64,000 bases of DNA, taken from the NCBI GenBank assembly GCA_021234155.1, contig JAJEKV010000012.1, positions 7,530,448 through 7,594,447 on the forward strand, given 5' to 3'. The position numbers and the translations under genes were made by a program. Positions 55,101 to 64,000 of the stretch are shown piece after piece. Source of the DNA: Isoetes taiwanensis. Taxonomy: Eukaryota; Streptophyta; Lycopodiopsida; Isoetales; Isoetaceae. The notes under the pieces were generated by a model that was not told the DNA's origin, searched no databases, and saw nothing but the letters and a program-made list of their open reading frames with translations. Each line of letters opens with the position of its first letter. The first letter of the stretch is position 1.

Positions 55101-55560
55101 TGGTATAAAACCTGATGCCGTTACATTCACCTGTCTCCTTAGTGCATGCAGTCATGCTGGTCTGGTGCTCAAGGGTTGCATGTATTTTAATGCAATGGCA
55201 AAATATGGTATTGCAGCTACAGCAGAGCATTATACTTGCTTGATTGACCTTTTTGGTCGGTCAGGGTACCTGCACAAGTCAGAGACGTTGCTTAAACTGA
55301 TGCCATGCCCTCCAACTAAGGAGGCATTAACAGCTTTGCTTAGTGCATGCAAAATTTATGGAGATACAGGCTTAGGGTCGAGATGTTTTCAGGAGCTATT
55401 TCAGTTGAATCCAGAAGAGGCTCCTCCTTATGCACTTATGGCAAACATCTATGCAATCTCTGGTAAGTTAGATGATGCAATTAATCTGGATAAGGAGATA
55501 CATGAATTTGTGATGGGCAATGATAGTAATGAAGGGGTTGAGATCTATGCAGTTTTATAA
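52189..55560 (+). CDS. PLS-class pentatricopeptide repeat protein, E subgroup, no DYW domain (1123 aa)
   Basis: ATG 52189 to TAA 55560, a single uninterrupted exon. About nine P-L-S triplets cover residues 90-1010, each with a DVVSWTTLIASYVENG-like segment, REIHAEI-type starts and LIDMYAKCG-type S motifs. The C-terminus has E1 (ALTALLSACKIYGDTGLG) and E2-like (PPYALMANIYAISGK) motifs, then a short unrelated tail. There is no E+ or DYW domain. Such proteins bind specific organellar transcripts and can work with a DYW partner in editing. The N-terminal 60 residues are not obviously a transit peptide. The array is long for the class, and nothing in the sequence indicates decay. Confidence 0.93.
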   Translation: MKPHNMAKLYRKGCLHSEDPGLVEVLAICSSLNPKQQLDTFEALKVNVSRYCLLLNSEKHSEDPPFEDLICILQEVRKKKKLEHARHVHAQICNDVQDSFRPIGNFIVPMFVECGSLSEGQQTFNNLVNPSQHSWNSLLLGYVGCGQAQHALNLHKRMQEDSVHPNSHVFAALLRASTKVGNVQSGREIHVKINKMGLGGDLTVGNSLLHMYAKCISLSEAQDVFDRLPVRDVVSWTTLIASYVENGLFQEALKCFKQMQMEDVSPNAVSFICILKACHNLAGIQKAKAEEVHREIAQRGLETDLTLGNALIDMYAKLGYLIEARQIFGKLQVQDVVSWTSLIAGYTEQGRGQEALIFYEQMQMNGIPSNAVTFVCCLKACCAMGAIHRGREIHAEIRMKGFEGEPFIASTLIHMYAQNGSLGEACEVFEKLPVQDTVSCNALIAGYAETGLAYEVFKWYEYMQSHGIPTDVATFVSIFKYCCPVGALDKCRQIHAEIVRKGSQTNNLIGNCLVNMYIKSESLAEAHEVFDRLPSHDLMAWKTLVAGLAENQHHLEALKCFEQMKLEGVSPDAVSLVYSVKACINIGAVKKGHKIHAEIAQLGFYDDIFVGNALIDMYAECGSISEVEEMFDRLPSRDVVTWTILMAKYIENGFHEEALRISKEMYLENIVPNSITFMYLLKACGSTGRIHKGHEIHAEIVRRGLQRNFSIGSKLITMYSKCGSIAEARQVFGKLADQDVVSWNALIIGYIEAGLDQEVLKCFDQMQLEGITPNLVTLACLLKSCGILGAIDKGHEIHSLIACKGLERDLLIGSALVDMYAKCGLLAEARKAFDELPIPDIISWTALIRGYAESGHDQEALQCFEQMLREDMFPDAVTFTCILKCCTNAGAIDKGREIHAEIRQKAFEGNLFISTSLIDMYAKAGCLLEAREVFDILPIQSVALWNAMIRGYGTNHEGCNATQCFEEMQQHGIKPDAVTFTCLLSACSHAGLVLKGCMYFNAMAKYGIAATAEHYTCLIDLFGRSGYLHKSETLLKLMPCPPTKEALTALLSACKIYGDTGLGSRCFQELFQLNPEEAPPYALMANIYAISGKLDDAINLDKEIHEFVMGNDSNEGVEIYAVL

Positions 55561-56039
55561 ACCTAAATGAAGAACAGTAATGCATCAACCTGCCCATAGA
55601 AAGCAGAAACTTGGGGATACGCACTCTTATACACTCTACTCCCTGATATGCCACAAGGCAAGAGCTGAATGTGACTAGGATAATTGCTATAATACAACTA
55701 AAGCCTATATTGGATCGAGAGATGATCAGCTGGAGAAATCTGTCAAGACATGTCTTATTCATATATAAGACACATAAAGAGTAGAAACAAGAGAGTGCAT
55801 TCCAGCACAAGTTTGCTTTTCCATATTGAAGATGGGTTATGCCATATGCTAATCCTGAAGCACAAGCATAATGATTGGATTTATTCATTGTAGTCTATGG
55901 AACCTGAACCAATTGGCTGTTTGGGTTGTAACTAATTGGCTATCTGAATTGTATCTACAAAACAACAAATGAAGTTGTTCAGTAGAGCAGCAAAAGGAAA
56001 GAAAAGATGTAAATACCAGAGCATAATTTTGTACAGTAT
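55561..56039. other. 3' flank of the second PPR gene
   Basis: Non-coding. The 135-codon minus-strand frame overlapping the PPR end (55888-55481) has no recognisable features and is treated as a shadow. Confidence 0.45.
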
Positions 56040-56206
56040 TGTGACGGGCCTGGCCAGTTAACTCTTGGTAACTGGAGATCCCATCAATCTCAGCAGTTTG
56101 GCCTATTTAAGCCTAGAAACCTAAGAAAATAATTCTTGCATACTTAGGTAAAGAACTTAATCTTTATGTATACAAGCACTTTATTGCGGCGGCAGTCACC
56201 GCCACA
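56040..56206 (+). repeat. Candidate solo LTR (167 bp)
   Basis: Begins TGTGACGG and ends CCGCCACA, giving inverted TG...CA ends (7 of 8). It contains CTATTTAAGCC, a TATA-like box, followed by a TTAATCTTTATG region. No 5-bp target duplication was found, so the call is tentative. Confidence 0.35.
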
Positions 56207-56639
56207 CCATAGCATCTGAAGAATATCATCCTTTCGACCAATCCTTTTTACTATGTTTATAGTTAAATCAGCAAGACTTAATTTAAGTCTTCCATAACAT
56301 GGATGTGAACAAAAGCCAATCTTTAACTTTTAAAAAACAACAATTAAACCAATATAAAGTGTCCAAGCCATGTTGCATGTTTGTGAATATCAAATGAAGC
56401 AAGTTTACATTTTGATATTGTTGGAACGTTAATGGTTGGAGCATTATAAATATCCATAAAGCTGGTTGCATACTATTCATATGGGGGGCAGCCATCATCG
56501 TGATGAACCAAAAGCATCGCAAGCTGTGGATTTGTTGTCTACAGATTCGATTGGACCAAGAAACTATTGGCCATATTGGCGATTGCTAGCATCAAACTCT
56601 ATAGCTGCAGATTTGTTATAGAGACAGAAGAAGAGAAGC

Positions 56640-58460
56640 CAGTAGAGGACGCCAATAATCTAACGAAATTTGCCTCTCTCCTATTGTGCTTTGAATCTCT
56701 GTTGGATTATCTGCTAACCGAGCTCTAACTTCTTTGTAGAGTTGAGACACCGCACCCATAAGTGAGATCGGGATACCAATCTCTTTCATTCGATTGCCCA
56801 ATTCATTTCTTGGAACCGTATCAAAGGCTTTTGAGAAGTCAATGAAAGCAAGGAACAACGCCTTATTCGGTTTCTTAGCCTGTTCAATGAGCACCTTCAA
56901 AGCAAGGGCGTGATCCAGAGTACTGTGCATTCTCCGAAACCCTGCTTGGCATGTAGCCCTTGCACCAGTGGCATCTGCCCATGTGCTCAGTTTCTGCTCT
57001 AATAAGCAGCCTAATAATTTGGAGTAAACACTTCCTACCATGATTGTACGGTAATTGCAAACATCTATTCTTGTACCTGATTTCTGCACTGGGACGACTT
57101 TGTTTAATTGCTAGGACCTTGGCAAACCTTCCTTGACAAAGAGCGTTAGGGTGATTGGTTAGGATGCGGAGGAGTTTTTTCATCGCCCACTTCGCCGGCG
57201 GCGCTCATCCCTTCAAGGTCGCAGCGACCTTTCCATTCTTCATATGCTCAAGGCAAAGCTTACCTGCGATTCGTAAAAGATCTTCATGCACGGTTGTAAG
57301 ATCCATCTTTGGTGCATTTTCGCGATATCGAGGGACCGTAATAGTTGCGGGAGATCTCCTTCATTCAAGCGGTTGGTGTTCGGTGTGACCTCGAGTTTAT
57401 TCGAGAAATTTTTTGGGTGCTTGTGGAACCAGTATCCAAGATCCGATTACCTTTTCAATTCATATGCCCTCTTCTTGCTTCTTATCAACTGTTTATACCA
57501 TTTTGGTTTCACCTTAATTCTTGTAGGCAGTTTGGCTCTTGCTGTAGAGCATTCGGCATCCCACCATGAGTTACACGGTACTCCTACCTTCCTCTGTCTG
57601 GTGTATCCAAAACACTGTCCAGCTTCTCTCTTTATGGTGTCTGTGAGCAGCTCCCATGTTTCAAGGAAGAGAAGCACGTCTATTGTGCCCAACATATCCA
57701 TGTTTGCCACTATTTTCTCCTGAGAAAGCCCATGCATGTTCCATGACAACAGCCTCAAGGTCCCAATTCCCTATTCTTTCTTCCTTTTGGTTACTACTGC
57801 CTTCCCATTTCTATCCAGATATGCAACAAACCCCTCTGTTCTGGCATCTTTTACTTTTGCCCATTCTCTTTTCCTAACTTCTAACTGTGCAGGAGTTAGA
57901 TCCATGTCTATCCAGATTTTCTGACCTTTCAGTGCGCCTCTATTTTGTAAAACCCTGTTTCGAGCTTCCTCCGTGCTGAATTTGACTAGAATTGGTCTAT
58001 TATAGTTTGCTGGCTTACCAAGTCTTCTGCAGTGAATGGCTTGAGGCTCATGTAAATGCATGATCTCCTCGAAGAAATGTGCAATAATTTGGTCGACATC
58101 TTCACCTTCCTGTTCTATCAGACCGGAGATTTTTAGATTTGTTGCTCTGGTTTGTTCTTCCAGCCTTTCCACTGAGAGACATTCATGGTGCAAATCCATT
58201 TGTGTTTTAGTGGCATTTGCTACCAAATTAGCAAGTTGGGTTTGCAGATGTCTTGCAGACTAACCGATTCTTCAGTCTTGGGTAGGAGGGCTTTGAGCTC
58301 CGCTTTCAATTCCCTGTTCTGAGTACCCAGATCCAGTACCAGAGTTCTCAGTTGAGCCATTTCCGCCCTAATCTCCTTCAGCAGCTTATGTACTTCATCA
58401 TCATCGTTGGGGTCTCCTCGGGATGGGAGACGCAGCCTTCTTGCTTCTGGTCATACGAAA
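56640..58460 (-). pseudogene. L1/Tx1-like LINE relic with internal and 3' deletions
   Basis: On the minus strand, ORF1 starts MTRSKKAASPIPRRPQ (about 58457) and after a frameshift has a coiled coil. The RRM-like core then follows (RATNLKISGLIEQEGEDVDQ and CRRLGKPANYNRPILVKFS), ending DLTPAQLEVRKREWAK at about 57870. The next ORF begins MRLLSWNMHGLSQEKI (57758), the endonuclease start. It jumps to WWDAECSTARAK, so most of the endonuclease is deleted. RT pieces follow (VCNYRTIMVGSVYSKLLGC and LAFIDFSKAFDTVPRNELG) and stop just before the GVRQGCP position. It is related to the half-LINE at 9.5-11.0 kb. Confidence 0.78.
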
Positions 58461-59640
58461 CAGACAGCCGCTTGAAACAGTCGCCCGCTCCGCTTGAAAT
58501 GTCTGACTTCTAAGTAAGAAATATATATAGTCATTGAGTTGGGATATGGTTTTGATATAGTTTTAGTAAACAACAGACAAATTGTTGTATCTGGTCCGTT
58601 TATTTTCATCGCATCACGTACACGATAGATTTTATCTTATGAATTTTCTTCTCTGGCAAATTTATGAAGATTAAGGTTGCGCTGGTACCCAAACCTATGT
58701 TCTACAAAGGGCCTCTTATTTATATAATCACGCAATTTGGCTTTGTATCAGGTGGGCTACACGAGCCAGGGTCTATGGAACAAAATACATCTTCACAACA
58801 TATTTTTTTTCCAGGTGTTTCTCAGTAGTGGAGCAAGAGTTTCTTTATGTTCATGGGATGGATTGATATCTAAAGGAATATATTGACTATAATATGAAGT
58901 TGCAATTATCAGGTGGTTGTTGGACAGTAAATGCATGCATCTGAGGGCCAAAATCTTAAAAGATCTTTTATGTTTGAAGGTGATTTGCAATGGCTTAGAA
59001 TTCACAACTAGATGTACTTACTGGAATGTGGTATTATGTTGGCTTGCAGTCCAGTCAATGAAATATGCCAGCAAGATGGTATTAATCATGCCACATCTAC
59101 TTAAGCAAATTTATAGATACGTAGTTGTATAAGGATTTTAAGGTGTTACACATGTTCATGGTGGAAGCTGAATTCTAACATTTCGAGAAGTATGAACACA
59201 AACTATGCACACAAATTTGCCTTGTCTTGGGCTTAGTTGAATATGATAACAATGGTTTTAGCTACAGAAATGTAGCAGTTGCCAAACCCTACCTGGTGAT
59301 CAGCAAAAGATAAATTGTTGAAATGATAATTCTAGCATGTTTATTTACAATTACTTGCAAGAATAAAATTGTAATAAGAAACCTTGTTTGCTATTTTTTA
59401 TGTAGCTCATGTTAAAAATGTGAGATCTTTGAAATATCCATGATATTTTATTCCTAAAACAATACCACTTAGTAGGAGCTCCATTATCTGATTTCCTTTT
59501 GTTGTGGAAGTTTTAATGTGTAGTTTGTAATTTGTTCTTTCTGTCCTAAGCATTAAGTTTTCAAAAAAAGGATTCACTTCATCGAATTCTAATTCAAACC
59601 TACTTCTTGAAGCATAATTTTCTATCATCTTTTTTTCAAT
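58461..59640. other. No recognised gene
   Basis: AT-rich DNA with only short open frames. No repeat or RNA structure was identified. Confidence 0.4.
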
Positions 59641-60919
59641 GCTTAGTTTTCAATGTATGCCCAACGAAAGCCCCAACAATGCTGGGCACTTTTTCTAGTT
59701 ATAATATAAAACTCCTTTGGACAATGCATCCTCAGAAAGTCTTGAGGGTTCTCCACCACAGGTGCAAAATATGTATCATTCCTCAATTTGCTAAGAATAT
59801 CAGCATCCCATTGTCCTTGAAGCACACTAATAGAGGTTAAAACTGACCTCCTAGACAAAGCATCAGCAATTACATTTTTCTTGCCAGGTTGATATTCAAT
59901 TTTAAAATCACCCAATAAATAATGTCTCCATACCCACAAGGCATGGATGATAGCTAACATTTCCAGATCATGCATTGAATAATTTTGTTTAGCAGAGGAG
60001 AACTTACGAGATATGTAAGCACAAACTCGGCCATTCTGCAGCAAGACTCCCCCTATAGCTTTCCCAGAAGCATCAGTGACTACATGGAAGGTATATTCAT
60101 GCCAGGAATCCTTAAAACTGGTGCACTAATCAAGACATCCTTCAACTTTTGAAAACTTTCCGGACAACTATTAGTCCAATGCAAGTCATTCTTCTCACCT
60201 AACAAAGAAGTCAGAGGAGCAGCAATCTTTGCAAATTTAGGAACAAATTTGCGGTAACACCTCGCTAATCCCAAGAATGACCTTACCTCCTTTACCGCCT
60301 TTGGTGTGGGCCAATCATTAACTGCCTCAATTTTGGAAGGATCTGGCTCTAAACCCTTTTATGAAATAACATGTCTAAGGTATACCAATCTAGTTTGTGA
60401 AAAGGAACACTTAGATAGCTTACCATACTTCTCTCGTCACAAAATAGCTAATGTCTGTTCTACATGTTCCACATGCTCCTCTAGTGTCCTGGAATATACC
60501 AAAATGTCATCAAAGAAAACCAATATAAACCTATCCAAGAGAGATCGGAATATCTCATTCATTAGGCGCATGAAGGTGGCGGGAGCATTTGTCAAATCAA
60601 ACGGCATTACAACAAACTCGTAATGTCCATATCGTGTCCTGAATGCAGTCTTATAAATATCTGTATCCTTGATCCGGATCTGATGATATCTAGATCGAAG
60701 ATCAATTTTTGTAAAATACTTAGCTTGACCCAACTGGTCAAAGAGCTCATCAACTCTAGGCAATGCATATCTATTCTTAACTGTAATCTTATTAAGCATA
60801 CGATAATCAATACACAACCTTAATGTACCATCCTTCTTCTTTACAAACAAAACTAGCGCCTCAAATGGAGAAACACTCGAATGTATGAACTCTTGTTGTA
60901 AATCAACATGATGTGCTAG

Positions 60920-61104
<185 letters not shown>

Positions 61105-61589
61105 TGCTAACTGCTTCTTTAATTCAGCCATCTCTAATGAATGAAGTCTATATGGTGGCTTTGATGTAGGTTCAACCCGTGGAACAAGTTCTATCTCATG
61201 ATCTACCATTCTATGTGGAAACAATTTTGTTAATTCTTTAGAAAACACATCAGAGAACTCATTCAACACTTTTTGGATCTCAATCATCAAGTCACGATAG
61301 ACAAACTTGTTCTTCTCCTGATAATCTATGTTTACATCTATATGCCCGCGAAGGTTGTGGTAGAGTTTGTCTTTTTCCAAATTCAACGACAATAGAAACA
61401 TCTAAGAAAATTGGTGTTATATGTCAAGTTGCTTCTGCAGTTTCGTTTTGCTAGAGGCAGCTAGCAATAGTGGAAGATATACGAGTATTAGAAGCAAATG
61501 TTTGAATTGCTGCTACACGAGCCTCAGACCTTCTGGGCAAAATATTATATTGACCCATCCTATTCTTGGACATATTCCTATGCAGCAAT

Positions 61590-61837
61590 GGGATGAGAGA
61601 TTGGAAAAATTATATGATAATCCCGGGGTTTCTAATTCTATGCCTTCTTTGGTAGGTAATATTCTTCAATTAAATGCAGCTGCCAAATTCAAAAAGCTCG
61701 AACGGCTTAAGAAACAACTAAATCCAGCTTTGCCTTTTTTAACTGGAAAGTCTATGGTTGATCTGACAGGTGCTGCAAATATTGGTAATGTGGAATACGT
61801 GGAAGCTATGGAAACAGATGAAGCAAATAATGCATAA
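61590..61837 (+). pseudogene. Unassigned C-terminal exon fragment
   Basis: A possible acceptor (ATTCCTATGCAG) precedes QWDERLEKLYDNPGVSNSMP; the frame then reads LVGNILQLNAAAKFKKLERL and ends with an acidic tail at 61837. The composition is protein-like, but I do not recognise the family. No upstream partner exon was found in the window. Confidence 0.35.
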
Positions 61838-61924
61838 ACTTGTGAAAGAACCAAGTAAACATGTGTGTAAAAAGATGATGATTTTGAATTTGCTAAGAAT
61901 TAAAAAAAAAAACGGGGGTGTAGC

Positions 61925-62105
61925 AGCCTCTTCGACTCCGAAATAGAAAAGAAATCTGAACATGTGCAAAAGCTAGCTGACGCTATGTCGATTATTGTCC
62001 CTGGCTAGTCTGAACTGGACACTTCGCAGGTGATAGCGGCAAGACACATGTGGATCGGATTGCGCAAGAGCTTGGAGTGGAGTCTAAATCTGTAAAAGTG
62101 ATGTA
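61925..62105 (+). pseudogene. P-loop NTPase-like remnant
   Basis: SLFDSEIEKKSEHVQKLADA ends at a TAG. In the next frame GDSGKTHVDRIAQELGVESK follows, with a Walker A-like GDSGKTH. The two pieces may derive from one AAA-type gene; the family cannot be named from this. Confidence 0.3.
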
Positions 62106-62985
62106 GTGATCTAATTGCCAAGACGATCTTTAGAAATTAACTTAAAATTACGATATGTTATATAACTTTGAACTTATGACATATTCAAGTTTGAAAAATG
62201 AAAAACTTTTTCTGTCCAATCTTATATCTTTCTTCATGTTATAAATAAAGGAATATTGTTACAAATCGTTTGATCTTGAAAAGATCGCCGTGGCAATCTT
62301 CTTGAGCATTTTCTGCTTACTATTTTTTTATATTTTACTATGCAATGGCTACAATAGTGATGATAAAAACCCAATATATTATACATCTAAGCAACTCTTT
62401 TTTTATTGTAAATGGCCACATCTAAGTTATATGGACAAGTTTTACAGTTCTCTGTGGATAGTATAACTTATTTCATTGTCGTTCGACCAAGCTTCTCTAT
62501 TTCAATTTATTCGTGTTCCTTTGGAGTTGGCTTTTTTGGTATACATGTTAGAGGGAGGTTGATATAAGCTTGATAGGGAGAGGTCAAAGCCATCTTGGCA
62601 GTACACTTCTTACCATAAGTCTTGATCCAAGATTTCAATTCAATTTAGTATGTTTCACAATGGAAAGAAGAAATATCAATAAAGAAAGATCTACTAAGGA
62701 GGTCTCCACACTACTGGCAACACAAGTGCCCATTCTAGGAACTAGCTTCAGGGCTAGAGACACGTCGATACCACTGTTCAGACAGTTTTACCATCATCTT
62801 CCTTTGGTCTTCAACGGCATCATAGTTGATAAGAGAATGCCACTAGATGGAAACTTGGATTCACATTAGCCATTAGATCAGAGGAGTTTACAATACAGCT
62901 TCATTGTCAGGAGGAGTCCATTGGTCAGACAGTTTTATCATGTTACTCATGAACACATAAACTTAAAGAAACAAACAAAAAATGG
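62106..62985. other. No recognised gene
   Basis: AT-rich. An open frame at 62570-62869 (+) is not similar to any family I know and may overlap decayed retroelement DNA. Confidence 0.3.
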
Positions 62986-62989
62986 CAAT

Positions 62990-63400
62990 GTCCAAAAATG
63001 TCCTTTTACCAAATTTTGATGCCAAACACAAATGTTATTAGCATTACTGGAGCCCAACAAAAAGCACATACCCACCCCAAAAACATGTTAAACATACCCG
63101 AACTAAGGTCGAACTTGGAGAGAAGCTTCACTCCTTGGAGCCAGTCCATCAAATCATCCGCTCTAGACATGTTTATTCAATTGACAATAGTCAAATATAT
63201 ATCCTTAAGCTTCCATTCTTTTTCTTCAGGGGTGCCCCGGAGGGTTATAAACCCTAAGAGTCTAGGAGTTCTTGCAATCCTTCTCCAGGTCTGCTAACTC
63301 TGGAGTGCTCATCATATAAGGTGCTTTATTGTGGGTTTAGTGTTAGGTGCAAGGGCAATCTCACACTCCATTCCCTGTAAGAAAGAAGTTCTTTGATCTC
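62990..63400 (-). pseudogene. Old Ty3/gypsy RT relic
   Basis: Minus strand: GMECEIALAPNTKPTIK, TPELADLEKD, then MSRADDLMDWLQGVKLLSK and FDLSSG. These parallel the gypsy stretch HEIxLxPGxxP ... ELxxLxxxL ... [24 protein letters not shown]. Heavily decayed and independent of the copy at 59.6-61.4 kb. Confidence 0.6.
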
Positions 63401-64000
63401 ATCTAGAAACAAATCATAGAATTAGTTATTGGCTTTGGCAACGTCCATCATTTTATTTCAAATTTACCTTATGTTTGAGAGCCAAACATTGATCCTCAAG
63501 TTATCCTCTTTCTCTAACTCTTTGGCTTGTATATTGATTAATTACGATATGCCTTGATAATCATGGTGATGGACATTTGTATTCACACAATCTATCATCA
63601 TAAAACAACTTATGTATGTTGATGATGTCTCATACTAGTATGCAATAACATTTACATGCTTCACACACTTGTGTTGAGAACACATGGCTTCGAGTTGATC
63701 TCTAAAAGACAAAGCTCTTAGTAGTTCAGTCTTTCCGGCCATTACAGACAATCACGAGGTTGCAATTGTAGAAAGCTATATGTTAGATTTTATAATACAC
63801 TTTGGGAATTGTATATAACCCAACATGTGACTGTAGAGAGCACTTATTCAATACAAAACAATTGCTTTTGGATAAAGAGTCATGATTGGTCAGAAAGCTG
63901 TTTTGTTGTATGGATTTGAAGTGTGTGAACCCGCCTTTAGTTTAATTGGTTGAGATAGTCTAGAATGGGTGCCAAAATCTGTAATGATCTATAAACTAGG
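63401..64000. other. No recognised gene
   Basis: Non-coding to the window edge. Minus-strand DNA here may be further decayed gypsy sequence but has no diagnostic motif. Confidence 0.3.

Noticed and set aside
61925-62105. Naming the P-loop remnant as midasin
   Set aside because: Only a Walker A-like motif is visible, which is not specific enough.
63930-63990. tRNA-like A box (TAGTTTAATTGG) near the right edge
   Set aside because: No B box or cloverleaf can be completed before the window ends.

Overview
The window is nuclear DNA from a land plant and is dominated by transposable elements. The three intact host-type genes are two long PLS-class pentatricopeptide repeat (PPR) genes and one KOBITO1-like glycosyltransferase gene. 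Very long PLS arrays, dense retroelement nesting and several non-LTR lineages side by side fit a large non-seed-plant genome such as a fern. That assignment is inference; no organellar or bacterial signature was seen.

Layout. 0-2.6 kb: PPR-E gene on +, probably with a tiny 5' intron. 2.6-4.8 kb: non-coding, with a diverged duplication. 4.86-6.40 kb: KOBITO1-like gene on -. 7-9.5 kb: foldback and short repeats. 9.47-11.03 kb: an ORF1-only non-LTR element. 11.97-25.26 kb: a Ty1/copia element on -, with paired 422-bp LTRs, split by an 8.0-kb LINE on + (14197-22232) flanked by a 15-bp target duplication. 25.3-27.6 kb: an older LINE relic. 27.7-27.9 kb: tail of a second copia. 28-33 kb: repeats, a 5'-truncated LINE with target duplications, and a MITE-like element.

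33.3-42.25 kb: about 8.9 kb bounded by near-identical 30-bp terminal inverted repeats (TIRs). It holds a decayed DDE-like transposase, a RING-like/basic nuclear ORF, and the remains of an FCP/SCP-type HAD phosphatase. I consider this the most interesting structure here. It also contains a partial copy of a small protein domain (YRECYY..HR) that forms a third ORF at the 3' end of the 8-kb LINE.

42.7-51.7 kb: a graveyard with a hAT transposase relic, a ClpX-like fragment, a strand-switching minisatellite, a LINE with an inverted 5' segment, and a multi-exon plant phosphofructokinase pseudogene. 52.2-55.6 kb: second PPR gene, intact. 56-64 kb: possible solo LTR, L1/Tx1-like LINE relic, Ty3/gypsy relics and a (TATC)n-tailed insertion.

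The expected functional output is two organelle RNA-binding PPR proteins and one membrane-anchored glycosyltransferase-like protein. Everything else appears to be mobile DNA in various states of decay. All homology statements come from motif recognition by eye; no database search was run.
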